64,000 nt of DNA from Spirosoma endbachense (GTDB lineage Bacteria > Bacteroidota > Bacteroidia > Cytophagales > Spirosomataceae). Below, piece by piece: positions 54,554-63,635 of this stretch. How positions within the stretch are numbered: the first letter of the stretch is position 1; each line of letters opens with the position of its first letter. Under the pieces are notes generated by a model, which saw nothing but the letters and a program-made list of their open reading frames with translations, was not told the origin of the DNA and made no database searches. The stretch covers positions 9,505,132 through 9,569,131 of the forward strand of contig NZ_CP045997.1 of the NCBI RefSeq assembly GCF_010233585.1, in the 5' to 3' direction. The position numbers were made by a program, and so were the translations under genes.

Positions 54554-54678
54554 CCTACTGTACAAATCAATTAACGCTTGTCAATTAACCGATTACATGC
54601 TTCAAGAGTAAGCTTTCAACAGCCCGATTTTCGGTATAGACGGCGCCATGAAATGCGGATAAGTTTTCATCGTTTTGA

Positions 54679-55881
54679 TTACATTAGCTGCAATTCCTGC
54701 ACGGCCAGCCAGCTCATCAGACCAGCCCCCGTTTCCAGGGCGGCTTCGTCAATGTCGAACGTTGGCGTATGCACACCGGAAACGATACCCCTTGCTTCGT
54801 TGCGGGTACCAAGCCGATAGAAACACGAGTCGACGACCTGCGAATAGAACGCAAAGTCCTCACCAGCCATCCATAGATCCAGATCAACGACATTTTCGGC
54901 GCCCATGTATTCGACGGCCTGCGCCCGTACACGCCGGGTCAGCTCAGGGTGGTTTTTCAAATACGGATAGCCGTGAACAATTCTGAACTCACAGGAACCG
55001 CCCATCGCTTCGGCAATACCTTCGGCCAGTTTAACCATCCGGCGTTTGCCTTCGGCCCGCCACTCCTCGTTCATACACCGGAACGTACCTTCAATATTGA
55101 CTTCGTTAGGAATGACATTGGTAACGCCATCGGCAATAAACCGGCCAAACGATAATACGGACGGACTGGCGGGTGGACGGTTACGGCTGATGACCTGTTG
55201 CAGAGCTACAATGATGTGCGACGCAATCAGCACTGGATCAACGAGGTTATCGGGCATGGCAGCGTGGCCACCTTTCCCCCGAACGGTCAGGTAAAGTTCG
55301 TCGGTACTGGCCATATACATTCCTTCGCGGAAGCCAATTTTACCCACCGGAATATTCGGTGCAACGTGTTGGCCGAGCATACTCACCGGAGCCGGATTTT
55401 CCAGAACGCCTTCTTTAATCATCAACGATGCTCCACCGGGTGCTTTTTCCTCACCGGGCTGAAAGACCAGCTTCACGGTTCCGTCGAACTGGTCCCGTAG
55501 CACATGCAGAATACGGGCTACACCGAGCAGGCTTGCCGTATGTGCATCGTGCCCACAAGCGTGCATGACCCCATCGACGGTCGATTTGTAGGGCACATTG
55601 TTCGCTTCATGAATAGGGAGCGCGTCCATATCGGCGCGCAGTCCAACCACTTTCGATGTAGACGAAGAACCATTGCCTGTTTTTCCCTCGATAATGGCCA
55701 CTAAACCCGTATCGGCGACACCTTCCTGCGGAGTTATACCAATAGCTTTTAGCTGGTCGGCCACAAAACGCGCCGTATTGCGTTCGTGAAACGAAAGTTC
55801 GGGATGTGCGTGCAGATGGCGACGCGTCTGTACAATGTCAGCCGCATACTGCCGGGCGAGCGATTTGATTGATTCGAGCAT
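54679..55881 (-). CDS. M20-family amidohydrolase (N-acyl amino acid/hippurate hydrolase type)
   Basis: 400 residues from the ATG at 55881 (MLESIK); a TTG at 55896 is the alternative. The M20 pattern is clear: LHAHPELSFHERNTA at the N-terminus, VGLRADMDALPIHE, MHACGHDAHTA with metal His residues, LVFQPGEEKAPGGASLMI with the catalytic Glu, and DLWMAGEDFAFYSQ near the end. A dimerisation lid domain lies between. It removes acyl groups from N-acyl amino acids or cleaves hippurate-like compounds in the cytoplasm. Its substrate cannot be narrowed. Confidence 0.92.
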   Translation of the reverse strand: MLESIKSLARQYAADIVQTRRHLHAHPELSFHERNTARFVADQLKAIGITPQEGVADTGLVAIIEGKTGNGSSSTSKVVGLRADMDALPIHEANNVPYKSTVDGVMHACGHDAHTASLLGVARILHVLRDQFDGTVKLVFQPGEEKAPGGASLMIKEGVLENPAPVSMLGQHVAPNIPVGKIGFREGMYMASTDELYLTVRGKGGHAAMPDNLVDPVLIASHIIVALQQVISRNRPPASPSVLSFGRFIADGVTNVIPNEVNIEGTFRCMNEEWRAEGKRRMVKLAEGIAEAMGGSCEFRIVHGYPYLKNHPELTRRVRAQAVEYMGAENVVDLDLWMAGEDFAFYSQVVDSCFYRLGTRNEARGIVSGVHTPTFDIDEAALETGAGLMSWLAVQELQLM

Positions 55882-55968
55882 AATTGTCTGGGCCAAACTT
55901 GAGTTTGGCCCGTTATTGAAGAGAATGGGCCCACTAGAACGGCCTGACGTAGCAATCTGGGCCAGACA

Positions 55969-56664
55969 TTACTGTGTTGTTATAAACTGATAATCGCTGA
56001 CAACCGTTTCCAGAAAGGCCTGACTTGACAATGAACTTTGAATCCCGGTAACTTCCTTGATCTTGTCGGCAGTACGAATCAATACATCGGTATCTCTCCG
56101 GCGCAGTGCTTCACGAACAATACCAATATCACGGTCGCTCAGTAAACGAACATCGGGAAACTGAACGATATAATTTTCTGTCAATGGGTGAATCAGGATA
56201 TCGTCTAATGAGACCGCTGGTTTAAGTTTAACAACGGTCGTTCCGGCTGCAATATCGCCCAGGCGTTGCCCTTTTCCATTAACAGCTATGGTAATAACCG
56301 GCACAATTCCGCCCACAAATAGCGCCGACTCCACGATCCGGAGCAACCACCGAATCAGGTAAGCGCCTAAACCGGGCGGTGACCCATCGAGCATAACAAC
56401 CCGGATACCCAGTGCCAGTTTACCGATACTTCGTCCATTCAGAAACCATTCCGAAATCAGGTCATAGGCTACGACGGGCAGCATCGCAAAAACAACGTAA
56501 AAATTTCCCGTCCGAATCCCTAAGCGATTCGGTATCGTAACCATTAGCACAACCCAGCCAAATATAACCAGATAGTCGATCAGTGCGGCCAGAATCCGTT
56601 CACCAAGACTGGCCGGTTCGTATTCCAGTAAAACATTTTGGGAAGTGCGGATAGCAACAGCCAT
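55969..56664 (-). CDS. RDD-family membrane protein
   Basis: 231 residues from the ATG at 56664 (MAVAIRT). RDD domain with GERILAALIDYLVIFGWVV at the first helix, then a second and third helix (GRSIGKLALGIRVVMLDGSPPGL) and IVKLKP-like motif TVVKLKPAVS. The C-terminal ~70 residues are a cytoplasmic soluble part. RDD proteins are often membrane components in clusters with SpoIIM-like, MoxR and DUF58 genes. This gene is divergent from that operon, which starts at 56835. Confidence 0.85.
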   Translation of the reverse strand: MAVAIRTSQNVLLEYEPASLGERILAALIDYLVIFGWVVLMVTIPNRLGIRTGNFYVVFAMLPVVAYDLISEWFLNGRSIGKLALGIRVVMLDGSPPGLGAYLIRWLLRIVESALFVGGIVPVITIAVNGKGQRLGDIAAGTTVVKLKPAVSLDDILIHPLTENYIVQFPDVRLLSDRDIGIVREALRRRDTDVLIRTADKIKEVTGIQSSLSSQAFLETVVSDYQFITTQ

Positions 56665-56834
56665 TATCAATGATTTGTCGTCAATAACCAGTAATCATCG
56701 GCAAATTACCGTTGACACGGGTGAATCGTCAAAATTAACAAGCTTTCTTTTGTTCTTAGTAAACAAATAACCAATTTTCACGATCTGCTACATTAGCCGA
56801 TGAAATACTGGAACTAACAATCGATCAACAACCT

Positions 56835-57794
56835 ATGCGTGAAGCCCTTTTCGTTAAACGCAACTCCGACAAGTGGCGCGACATCGAACAGAACTCAACG
56901 GCAAAGGCTGCCCGGCCAGATCCCGACGAACTAACCGACCGCTTCGTTGAACTGACCGATGATCTGTCGTATGCCCGAACGTTTTACCCCGACTCTAACG
57001 TAACCCGTTACCTCAACGGATTAACTGCTCAAATGCACCGGGGGCTGATGCAAAACCGGCGCGATGATCGCGGCCGCTTTATCACCTTCTGGAAGTATGA
57101 GCTACCGCTGCTATTCCGGCAGTCGCATCGTTTGCTGGCCGTATCGGCGGCTATTTTCCTGGTGGCTGGCATCCTTGGCTGGGTATCGGCCGCCCACGAC
57201 AACACCTTCGTTCGGTTGATTCTGGGTGATCAGTACGTCAATATGACGCTCGAAAACATCAAGAAAGGTGATCCACTAGGCGTGTATAACAGTCACGGGC
57301 AGGCATCGATGTTTATTCAGATTACCCTCAATAACATTTACGTAGCTTTCCGTACATTTATATTCGGCTTGTTCGCATCGTTCGGAACGATGGCCATGCT
57401 GTTCTATAATGGTGTGATGCTTGGCGCTTTCCAGTATTTCTTCTATGAACGCGGGTTGCTGCTCGACTCAATCCTGAAAATCTGGATTCATGGTACGCTC
57501 GAAATCTCGGCGATCGTCATTGCGGGCTGTGCGGGCCTGACCGTAGGAAACAGTCTGCTGTTTCCGGGGACTTACTCGCGGCTGGAGTCGTTTAAACGGG
57601 GAATCAAGCAGGGGCTAAAAATCGCTATTGGGCTAGTGCCGATCTTCATTATGGCTGGCTTTCTGGAAAGCTTCATTACCCGGCTGACCTTATCACCCGT
57701 CATTAGCGGCAGCATTATTCTGGTTTCAGCCGCTTTTATTATCTGGTATTTTATCCTGTACCCTATTTCACTTAACCGCAACAGTCAGCCATGA
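56835..57794 (+). CDS. SpoIIM/stage II sporulation M-like membrane protein
   Basis: 319 residues. A soluble N-terminal part (1-110) is followed by membrane helices at about 115-135, 180-205, 225-250 and 280-310, with IHGTLEISAIVIAGCAGLTVGNSLL as the DUF95/SpoIIM signature. Bacteroidota do not sporulate, so the role is likely that of the conserved RDD-SpoIIM-DUF4129-MoxR cluster. Its stop overlaps the start of the next gene by ATGA. Probably an inner-membrane protein of the cluster. Confidence 0.88.
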   Translation: MREALFVKRNSDKWRDIEQNSTAKAARPDPDELTDRFVELTDDLSYARTFYPDSNVTRYLNGLTAQMHRGLMQNRRDDRGRFITFWKYELPLLFRQSHRLLAVSAAIFLVAGILGWVSAAHDNTFVRLILGDQYVNMTLENIKKGDPLGVYNSHGQASMFIQITLNNIYVAFRTFIFGLFASFGTMAMLFYNGVMLGAFQYFFYERGLLLDSILKIWIHGTLEISAIVIAGCAGLTVGNSLLFPGTYSRLESFKRGIKQGLKIAIGLVPIFIMAGFLESFITRLTLSPVISGSIILVSAAFIIWYFILYPISLNRNSQP

Positions 57795-58681
57795 TTCAAC
57801 TTTTTCTGCAGCGCGATTTTGGCAACAAGATCAATGCAACGTTTCAGTACATTGGCGAGAACTTTCGTAGTCTGGGAATGGCCTTACTTTATATCGTTGG
57901 GCCGGTGGCGCTGGTGGCGGGAATTGCAACCGGCATTCTCCAGTCAAATTTCCTGAAAATAGCGACAGAAGCAGGCAGCAATAAAAACCCGGACCCAATG
58001 GCCATGTTTCAGATGATGAGCCAGTTTGTATCGCCTACATTCTGGCTGGTTATCCTTTTGAGCATCCTGGCCAATGTCGTTGTTATTCTCACGACCTACG
58101 CCCACATGAAGATTTATGCCCGAACGAATGGGGCCCCAATTGGTGTACAAGAGGTTTGGAATGAAGTGCAGCCCGCCATTGGCCGTGCGATTATTATTTC
58201 GATCCTGAGTTCTATTGTCACCTTCGTTGGCTTCATGTTCTTTTTCATTCCGGGCATTTATGTAGCCGTTGTCTTATCGCTTTCTTTAGCTGTCACTTCA
58301 TTTGAAGGCACCGATTTCGGAAAAACCTGGGAGCGTTGTTTCAAACTCATCCGGGATAAGTGGTGGTCTACGTTTGGGCTCATCATTGTGATGGGCATCA
58401 TTGTCGGTATTGTAGGGCTCATTTTCGCCATTCCAAGCGCCATCGTGGGTTTTCTTATTGGTGGCAAATTATTACCTGATGTTTCGGTTGTATGGCTCAC
58501 ACTAGCCAATGTGATTGCCCTCGTTGGCCGGACACTGCTGAATTCCATGCTCTACATCGCTATTGGTTTTCAATATACCAATCTGGTTGAAAGACAGGAG
58601 GGTCGTGGGCTGATTTCGGACATCGACTCTATTGGTACCAACCCCAGTCAACCCCGCTCAACGGATGAAGGTAGTTTTTAA
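57791..58681 (+). CDS. Multi-pass membrane protein of the MoxR/DUF4129 cluster
   Basis: 296 residues with about six membrane helices, for example LGMALLYIVGPVALVAGIATGIL and FGLIIVMGIIVGIVGLIFAIPSAIVGFL. Starts MIQLFLQRDFGNKINATFQYIGENF, a start found in this family within such clusters. A glycerophosphoryl-diester phosphodiesterase membrane-domain-like layout is possible, but I cannot assign a function. It is coupled to SpoIIM by an ATGA and overlaps the next gene. Confidence 0.65.
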   Translation: MIQLFLQRDFGNKINATFQYIGENFRSLGMALLYIVGPVALVAGIATGILQSNFLKIATEAGSNKNPDPMAMFQMMSQFVSPTFWLVILLSILANVVVILTTYAHMKIYARTNGAPIGVQEVWNEVQPAIGRAIIISILSSIVTFVGFMFFFIPGIYVAVVLSLSLAVTSFEGTDFGKTWERCFKLIRDKWWSTFGLIIVMGIIVGIVGLIFAIPSAIVGFLIGGKLLPDVSVVWLTLANVIALVGRTLLNSMLYIAIGFQYTNLVERQEGRGLISDIDSIGTNPSQPRSTDEGSF

Positions 58682-59495
58682 GGTAGCCTGTTGGTTTTGG
58701 AGAAAAGGAGACCTGACAAGACTTTGGGCAATGGCGCTGGTTATGGCGCTTACCTGCACTTCGGTTTCGGTCTCCGCTCAGTCAGATAAACCGAAAAGCC
58801 AGTCGGTAGTGGCCCCTGATGATCGCTCGGCGGTTCATGTTCGGTACCCACTACCCGAAAAACTCCGTGAGTTTCAAACCGACCGTGACTACCAGTATGA
58901 TCACGAAGCTCCTCCACCCGAAAATCCCGTAGCCCGTTTTATTAACTGGCTATACAAAAAGCTCATGGATTTTTTGACTAGTGAAGCTTATCAGAACATC
59001 TGGCAATACATCCTTCTGGTAGCCATAGCGGGCTTTGTTATTTATCTGCTAATGAAAGCCGAAGTACTTGGGTTTTTATTCCCCAAAAAGGCACAATCAA
59101 CCGGCCTGGACTATGAGAATCTGGCAGAAAACATTCATGAGATCGATTTCAACGCGGCCATTGAGGAAGCCATCAGTCAGCGTAATCTCCGGCTGGCAGT
59201 GCGTCTTCTTTATTTACAAACGCTCAAACACCTGACCGATTCCGGCTTAATTGCTTATAAACCAGACAAGACCAATCGGCAGTATGTTTATGAACTGGCA
59301 ACTACCCAATTTCAGCCTGATTTCGACCGACTGACCCAGCAATTTGATTTTATCTGGTATGGCAACTTTCCGATCGATGCAAGTCGCTTTGAAGAGGTAA
59401 GGCAACAGTTTCAGGCCTTTAACCAGGCCGTTTCCCAACCGAATACTGTAAACCGCACGGGCGGACCCGTAGAAACCAACTTTGCGAAGACCTAA
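58665..59495 (+). CDS. DUF4129-domain membrane protein
   Basis: 276 residues from the ATG at 58665, overlapping the previous gene by 17 bases. A signal-like helix (MALVMALTCTSVSVSAQ) is followed by a short periplasmic part and a membrane helix at about 105-127 (IWQYILLVAIAGFVIYLLMKAEVLG). The soluble C-terminal part has the DUF4129 motif RNLRLAVRLLYLQTLKHLTDSGLI, then KTNRQYVYEL and FDFIWYGNFPIDASRF. DUF4129 recurs with DUF58, MoxR and RDD in envelope-stress or secretion-linked clusters; its biochemical role is unknown. Confidence 0.82.
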   Translation: MKVVFKVACWFWRKGDLTRLWAMALVMALTCTSVSVSAQSDKPKSQSVVAPDDRSAVHVRYPLPEKLREFQTDRDYQYDHEAPPPENPVARFINWLYKKLMDFLTSEAYQNIWQYILLVAIAGFVIYLLMKAEVLGFLFPKKAQSTGLDYENLAENIHEIDFNAAIEEAISQRNLRLAVRLLYLQTLKHLTDSGLIAYKPDKTNRQYVYELATTQFQPDFDRLTQQFDFIWYGNFPIDASRFEEVRQQFQAFNQAVSQPNTVNRTGGPVETNFAKT

Positions 59496-60666
59496 CAAAT
59501 ATCTCCTTATCCTGCTCGCTACGGTAACGGCTTATGTGCTCTTTGAGTATTACCGGCCTAAGCCACTCGACTGGACGTCTACCTACGAAAACGACGACAA
59601 GATTCCGTTCGGGACAAAGGTATTATATGAGCTCCTGCCGGGTGTCATGCAGCAATCGAGTGTTAAAACGGTGCGTTTACCGGTTTACAATTTTCTGACC
59701 GAAACCAAACCAGCGGGGCGAAGTAATTATATTGTCATCTGCCGGGATTTCAATGTTGACGGTAACGACCTGAAACAGCTTTTCCCTTATGTCCGGAATG
59801 GTAATACTGTTTTTATTTCAGCGTACGGTATGCCCGATTCACTGGGCGCAGTTTTGGGCTTTAAAGCGGATGTGAAAGAACCCAGCGAAGCCGATTCGAC
59901 GCTACGCCAGAACTTTGCCAATCCACAATTAGTCAAATCCGGTGGTTATAATTTCTTCCACGACGACGGTCGAAATTTCCTGCTTATCCAGAAAGCTAAA
60001 AACATAACGGTGTTGGGGCGTAACGCCCGAAAAGAGCCTGTTTTTATTCGGATTCAGTACGGCAAGGGGCAATTTTTCATTCATAATTTGCCCCTTGCCT
60101 TTACGAATTATTATCTGTTGTCGCCCAAAACGTCTGACTATGCGTTCAAAGCCCTCTCCTTTCTGCCTGCCCGACCAACGTATTGGGACGAGTATCAGAA
60201 ACAGGGCCGTTTTGATGAAGAGCAGCAATCTATCTTCCGCTATATTCGAAGTCAGCCAGCGTTGAACTGGGCGTATTATCTGGTCGTATTTGGGTTGATT
60301 TTCTACGCTATTTTTGCCGGAAAGCGTACGCAACGCATCATCCCGGTTCTAGAGCCTCCTCAGAATACCTCGCTTGATTTTGTAAAAACAGTTGGACGGC
60401 TGTATTTTCAACAGGGGGATCACGATAATCTGGCTCGCAAGAAAATTCAGTATTTTTTAACTGAACTTCGTGAACGATACGGCTTGAATACAACCGTTCT
60501 GGACAAAGAATTTACGGAAACGCTGGCCCAGAAAAGCGGCACCCCACTAAGCGAAACCGATGAACTGGTCAGGCTCCTGCGTAGTGCGCAGAAAAGCATT
60601 TCATTATCGGAATACGATTTATTGACGCTGAATGCAGCCATTGAACGATTTAAACACCTAATCTGA
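59482..60666 (+). CDS. DUF4350-domain membrane protein
   Basis: 394 residues from a TTG at 59482, which overlaps the DUF4129 stop by 14 bases, suggesting coupling. One N-terminal helix (YLLILLATVTAYVLFEYY) is followed by a DUF4350 region (DWTSTYENDDKIPFGTKVLYELL) and a GATase-like domain with IVICRDFNVDGNDLKQLF and GKGQFFIHNLPLAFTNYYLL. A second membrane helix lies at about 261-280 (ALNWAYYLVVFGLIFYAIFAG) with a soluble cytoplasmic tail. Role is inferred from its cluster only. Confidence 0.82.
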   Translation: MRRPNKYLLILLATVTAYVLFEYYRPKPLDWTSTYENDDKIPFGTKVLYELLPGVMQQSSVKTVRLPVYNFLTETKPAGRSNYIVICRDFNVDGNDLKQLFPYVRNGNTVFISAYGMPDSLGAVLGFKADVKEPSEADSTLRQNFANPQLVKSGGYNFFHDDGRNFLLIQKAKNITVLGRNARKEPVFIRIQYGKGQFFIHNLPLAFTNYYLLSPKTSDYAFKALSFLPARPTYWDEYQKQGRFDEEQQSIFRYIRSQPALNWAYYLVVFGLIFYAIFAGKRTQRIIPVLEPPQNTSLDFVKTVGRLYFQQGDHDNLARKKIQYFLTELRERYGLNTTVLDKEFTETLAQKSGTPLSETDELVRLLRSAQKSISLSEYDLLTLNAAIERFKHLI

Positions 60667-60701
60667 ATCCAATAGGCACCTGTGGGATTCAGAACTATTC
60701 T

Positions 60702-61676
60702 ATGGAAAATATACAAACGCGCATCGACCTTACTCCGCTCACCACCGCCATCGATGCCATTCGGGCTGAGGTCGGTAAAGTTATTGTGGGTCAGCAACAG
60801 ACGATTGATTTGTTACTGACTGCCCTTCTGGCCGACGGCCATGTTCTGATCGAGGGCGTGCCCGGCGTGGCCAAAACACTGACTGCTAAATTACTGGCCA
60901 AAACGATGTCGGTAGGTTTCAGCCGGATTCAGTTTACGCCGGATCTGATGCCATCCGATGTACTGGGCACCTCCGTCTTCATGCCTAAAACGGGCGATTT
61001 CGTATTCAGGCAAGGCCCCATTTTTTCAAACCTCGTCCTGATCGACGAAATCAACCGGGCACCTGCCAAAACCCAGGCCGCGCTTTTTGAGGTAATGGAG
61101 GAACGTCAGGTTACCAATGACGGAACTACCTACTACCTCGAAGAACCCTTTATGGTGCTGGCCACTCAAAACCCTATTGAACAGGAAGGCACATACCGAC
61201 TGCCCGAAGCTCAGCTAGACCGATTTCTGTTTAAGATTGTGGTTGGCTACCCGGATGCAGCCGCAGAAGTGGCTATTCTACGCGGTCATCATCTCCGCCG
61301 GAACCTCAGCGATGCACTGGATGCCATCAGTGCGGTTCTCACTGCCGATCAGTTGGCGATCTTACGAAGTCAGGTCCATCAGGTTCATGTTGAAGACAAA
61401 CTATTTGACTACATCGCCCAGATTGTTCAGGCTACCCGTGCCAATAAATCGCTCTATCTTGGCGCATCACCCCGCGCATCAGTAGCCTTACTTAACAGCG
61501 CAAAAGCCCTGGCTACACTCCGGGGTCGTGACTTCATTACACCTGAAGATGTACAGGAGCTTTCGCCATCGGTTCTTCGGCATCGTATTTTACTCACCCC
61601 TGAACGGGAGATGGAAGGCGGTACCGCCGATGAGGTTATTGCACAATTGGTGCAAAAGATTGATGTACCCCGATAG
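60702..61676 (+). CDS. MoxR-type AAA+ ATPase
   Basis: 324 residues. Walker A is GVPGVAKT (52-59), Walker B is NLVLIDEINRAPAK, and the ATPase motif ATQNPIEQEGTYRLPEAQLDRFLF is characteristic of MoxR. MoxR ATPases work as chaperones for von Willebrand-type or DUF58 proteins and assemble with the other membrane proteins of this cluster. It sits 35 bases after DUF4350 and a few bases before the next gene, all in one operon. Confidence 0.93.
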   Translation: MENIQTRIDLTPLTTAIDAIRAEVGKVIVGQQQTIDLLLTALLADGHVLIEGVPGVAKTLTAKLLAKTMSVGFSRIQFTPDLMPSDVLGTSVFMPKTGDFVFRQGPIFSNLVLIDEINRAPAKTQAALFEVMEERQVTNDGTTYYLEEPFMVLATQNPIEQEGTYRLPEAQLDRFLFKIVVGYPDAAAEVAILRGHHLRRNLSDALDAISAVLTADQLAILRSQVHQVHVEDKLFDYIAQIVQATRANKSLYLGASPRASVALLNSAKALATLRGRDFITPEDVQELSPSVLRHRILLTPEREMEGGTADEVIAQLVQKIDVPR

Positions 61677-61679
61677 GCA

Positions 61680-62825
61680 ATGAATACTGGATACTATACG
61701 ATGAATAGGTATTCAATTTCATACGTTCGCAGAAGAAAAGGGAGGCTGTCGAGCCTTCATTGTGCCTTATTTATTCTTCATTTTTCATTTCTATCGGCCC
61801 AGACACTCACTCGTGAACAGCTAACCGGAACGTGGGTTGGCGTACATACCGAATGGGATACCGATGCGTTATGTCCACTCCCAACCTATATCCGGCTAGA
61901 TCCTGACAGCACGTATTTACTCGGTATGACTGACGGTTCGGCAAAAGCCGTCACATCGACCTGGGCTATTCATGGCGATCAGGTACGATTGGATACGATT
62001 CATTTTGCACCACGGCTGGTCACGCTGAAAAATAATTTACTGCGAATTGGCCGAAACTATCCAATGGTTTTTCGCCGGTTTAAAGACATTCCACTCGATT
62101 CGGCTAACACCGCCTATCAATTAAGCGGCCACGTCTGGCAATCCGATAGTTTGCTACTCTATTGCTATGCCAATGGGAAAATCGCTTTAGAAAACCCGAC
62201 ATCCAAACAGCGTACTATTCATTTTTGGCGATTAGCCAGGTTCGGAACGTCCTTGTTTTTAATCGTACAAGGCAATCAATACACGCCTGATGGTAACTAC
62301 AAATTCATATGGCAGCTAAGCAGTCTATCCCCAAAACAACTGCAGGCTATCGGCTGGAACAAAGAGGCTGTAGTCCAAAAAACATTCCGGTTGATCAGGA
62401 ATCTGGCGCCCGGTGATTCCTGTCGGCCAACTGGTTTTCAGTCCTGCACGAATTGCTTTATTCGTTCATTTTCAGAAATTGGCATCGGTCGAACTCCATC
62501 ACGCTACAACCTTAGCCAGTTATTGAAAAAACACTACAGACCAGTTATTAACCATACCGGCCAATCGGGGTTGATTCATGTTCAGTTTGTTGTTAATTGC
62601 AGAGGTGAGCAAGGGATGTTTACCCTAAGCGGCTCAGACAATGACTACTGTCCCAAAACGTTCGATGCTCAGATTACCGATCAACTACTGGCTATCAGTA
62701 GAAATTACGTGGCTAGTGATCAGTTTTTGCGCGCTGACGACCAATCCGGCAATCGGCCGAATGATATCGCCGTTTCATTTACGGTTCGGTTGCAGGAGGG
62801 CCAACTAACTGACATTCTGCCATGA
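61680..62825 (+). CDS. Secreted protein of unknown function inside the MoxR/DUF58 cluster
   Basis: 381 residues from the ATG at 61680, three bases after the MoxR stop; Met8 at 61701 is an alternative. The N-terminal 40 residues (Arg-rich, then SSLHCALFILHFSFLSAQ) look like a signal built from an intergenic repeat tract. Residues 42-215 carry a lipocalin-like beta pattern (LTGTWVGVHTEWD). The last ~110 residues hold HVQFVVNCRGEQGMF and FDAQITDQLL, which resemble a TonB-C-like energy-transducer fold. Its stop overlaps the next gene's ATG. I do not know its role. Confidence 0.6.
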   Translation: MNTGYYTMNRYSISYVRRRKGRLSSLHCALFILHFSFLSAQTLTREQLTGTWVGVHTEWDTDALCPLPTYIRLDPDSTYLLGMTDGSAKAVTSTWAIHGDQVRLDTIHFAPRLVTLKNNLLRIGRNYPMVFRRFKDIPLDSANTAYQLSGHVWQSDSLLLYCYANGKIALENPTSKQRTIHFWRLARFGTSLFLIVQGNQYTPDGNYKFIWQLSSLSPKQLQAIGWNKEAVVQKTFRLIRNLAPGDSCRPTGFQSCTNCFIRSFSEIGIGRTPSRYNLSQLLKKHYRPVINHTGQSGLIHVQFVVNCRGEQGMFTLSGSDNDYCPKTFDAQITDQLLAISRNYVASDQFLRADDQSGNRPNDIAVSFTVRLQEGQLTDILP

Positions 62826-63631
62826 AATCGTTTCGTATCTTCATACTTTTAGTCCCAATTGTTTCCTATGCACAAAATGGGGAGCGCTTTTTAACGTCCT
62901 GCCAGTCGATGCTGGCCACGAACCGAACGGTTCAGCTATCTCTTTTTCCGCCTACCAAGCGAGATACGTTCGGACTGGATACCCTTTCGTCAACCCCTCA
63001 GAATTATCATCGCCGGGCTATGTATTACCTTTGGCAGCACGACTACGAACAGGCTACTGACTGGTTGGAGAAAGCGGCTGCTTTATACCCGAAAGCACAT
63101 GGCTCTGTTGGTGAAACGTACCTGAATCAATTGCACGACTATGGCCGTGCATTACAGCATCTCGGCGCATACGATGCCTTAACGCCCACCTTCGACGATA
63201 TAATCCATAACAATCCGGTTAGCTATTTACTCGGGCTGGCCCACCGTAATCTTGGCGATTATAGCAAAGCCGTTCAACTGTTTTGTATTGGTATCGATTC
63301 GCTTTCGATCAGGCATGGCGCGGAATGGGTCAACTATCGGCACTTTGTGAGCCGGGCAGTGAGTTACATTGCCCTTCAACAACCCGAAAAGGCATTGAGA
63401 GATCTGGACAGTGCTCTAAAAAATTTCAATCGAAGCGCACTCGCGCAATACCATCGAGGACGAGCTTTGCTTCAATTGAATAGAAAAGCCGAAGCACGAA
63501 CTGCTTTTCAGGATGCCTCTTTTTTCTTCAAAGCCCTTCGCGCCGAGCGAAAAGGCGATTATCAGGAAGACGATTTTAACCCGCTTTACGAACCGGAAAT
63601 TGACGAAGCTCTTTCCAACCTGAAACCTTAA
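62822..63631 (+). CDS. Secreted TPR protein inside the MoxR/DUF58 cluster
   Basis: 269 residues from an ATG that overlaps the upstream stop by ATGA. A signal peptide (IFILLVPIVSYAQ) is followed by TPR repeats, for example YYLWQHDYEQATDWLEKAAALYP and VSYIALQQPEKALRDLDSALKNF with YHRGRALLQLNRKAEARTAFQDA. It likely acts as a periplasmic scaffold. With the previous gene it lies between MoxR and DUF58, where most clusters have nothing. Confidence 0.8.
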   Translation: MKSFRIFILLVPIVSYAQNGERFLTSCQSMLATNRTVQLSLFPPTKRDTFGLDTLSSTPQNYHRRAMYYLWQHDYEQATDWLEKAAALYPKAHGSVGETYLNQLHDYGRALQHLGAYDALTPTFDDIIHNNPVSYLLGLAHRNLGDYSKAVQLFCIGIDSLSIRHGAEWVNYRHFVSRAVSYIALQQPEKALRDLDSALKNFNRSALAQYHRGRALLQLNRKAEARTAFQDASFFFKALRAERKGDYQEDDFNPLYEPEIDEALSNLKP

Positions 63632-63635
63632 CGCC

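Noticed and set aside
54679..54986. Overlapping plus-strand frames across the amidohydrolase gene
   Set aside because: They are shadows of a firmly identified M20 gene.
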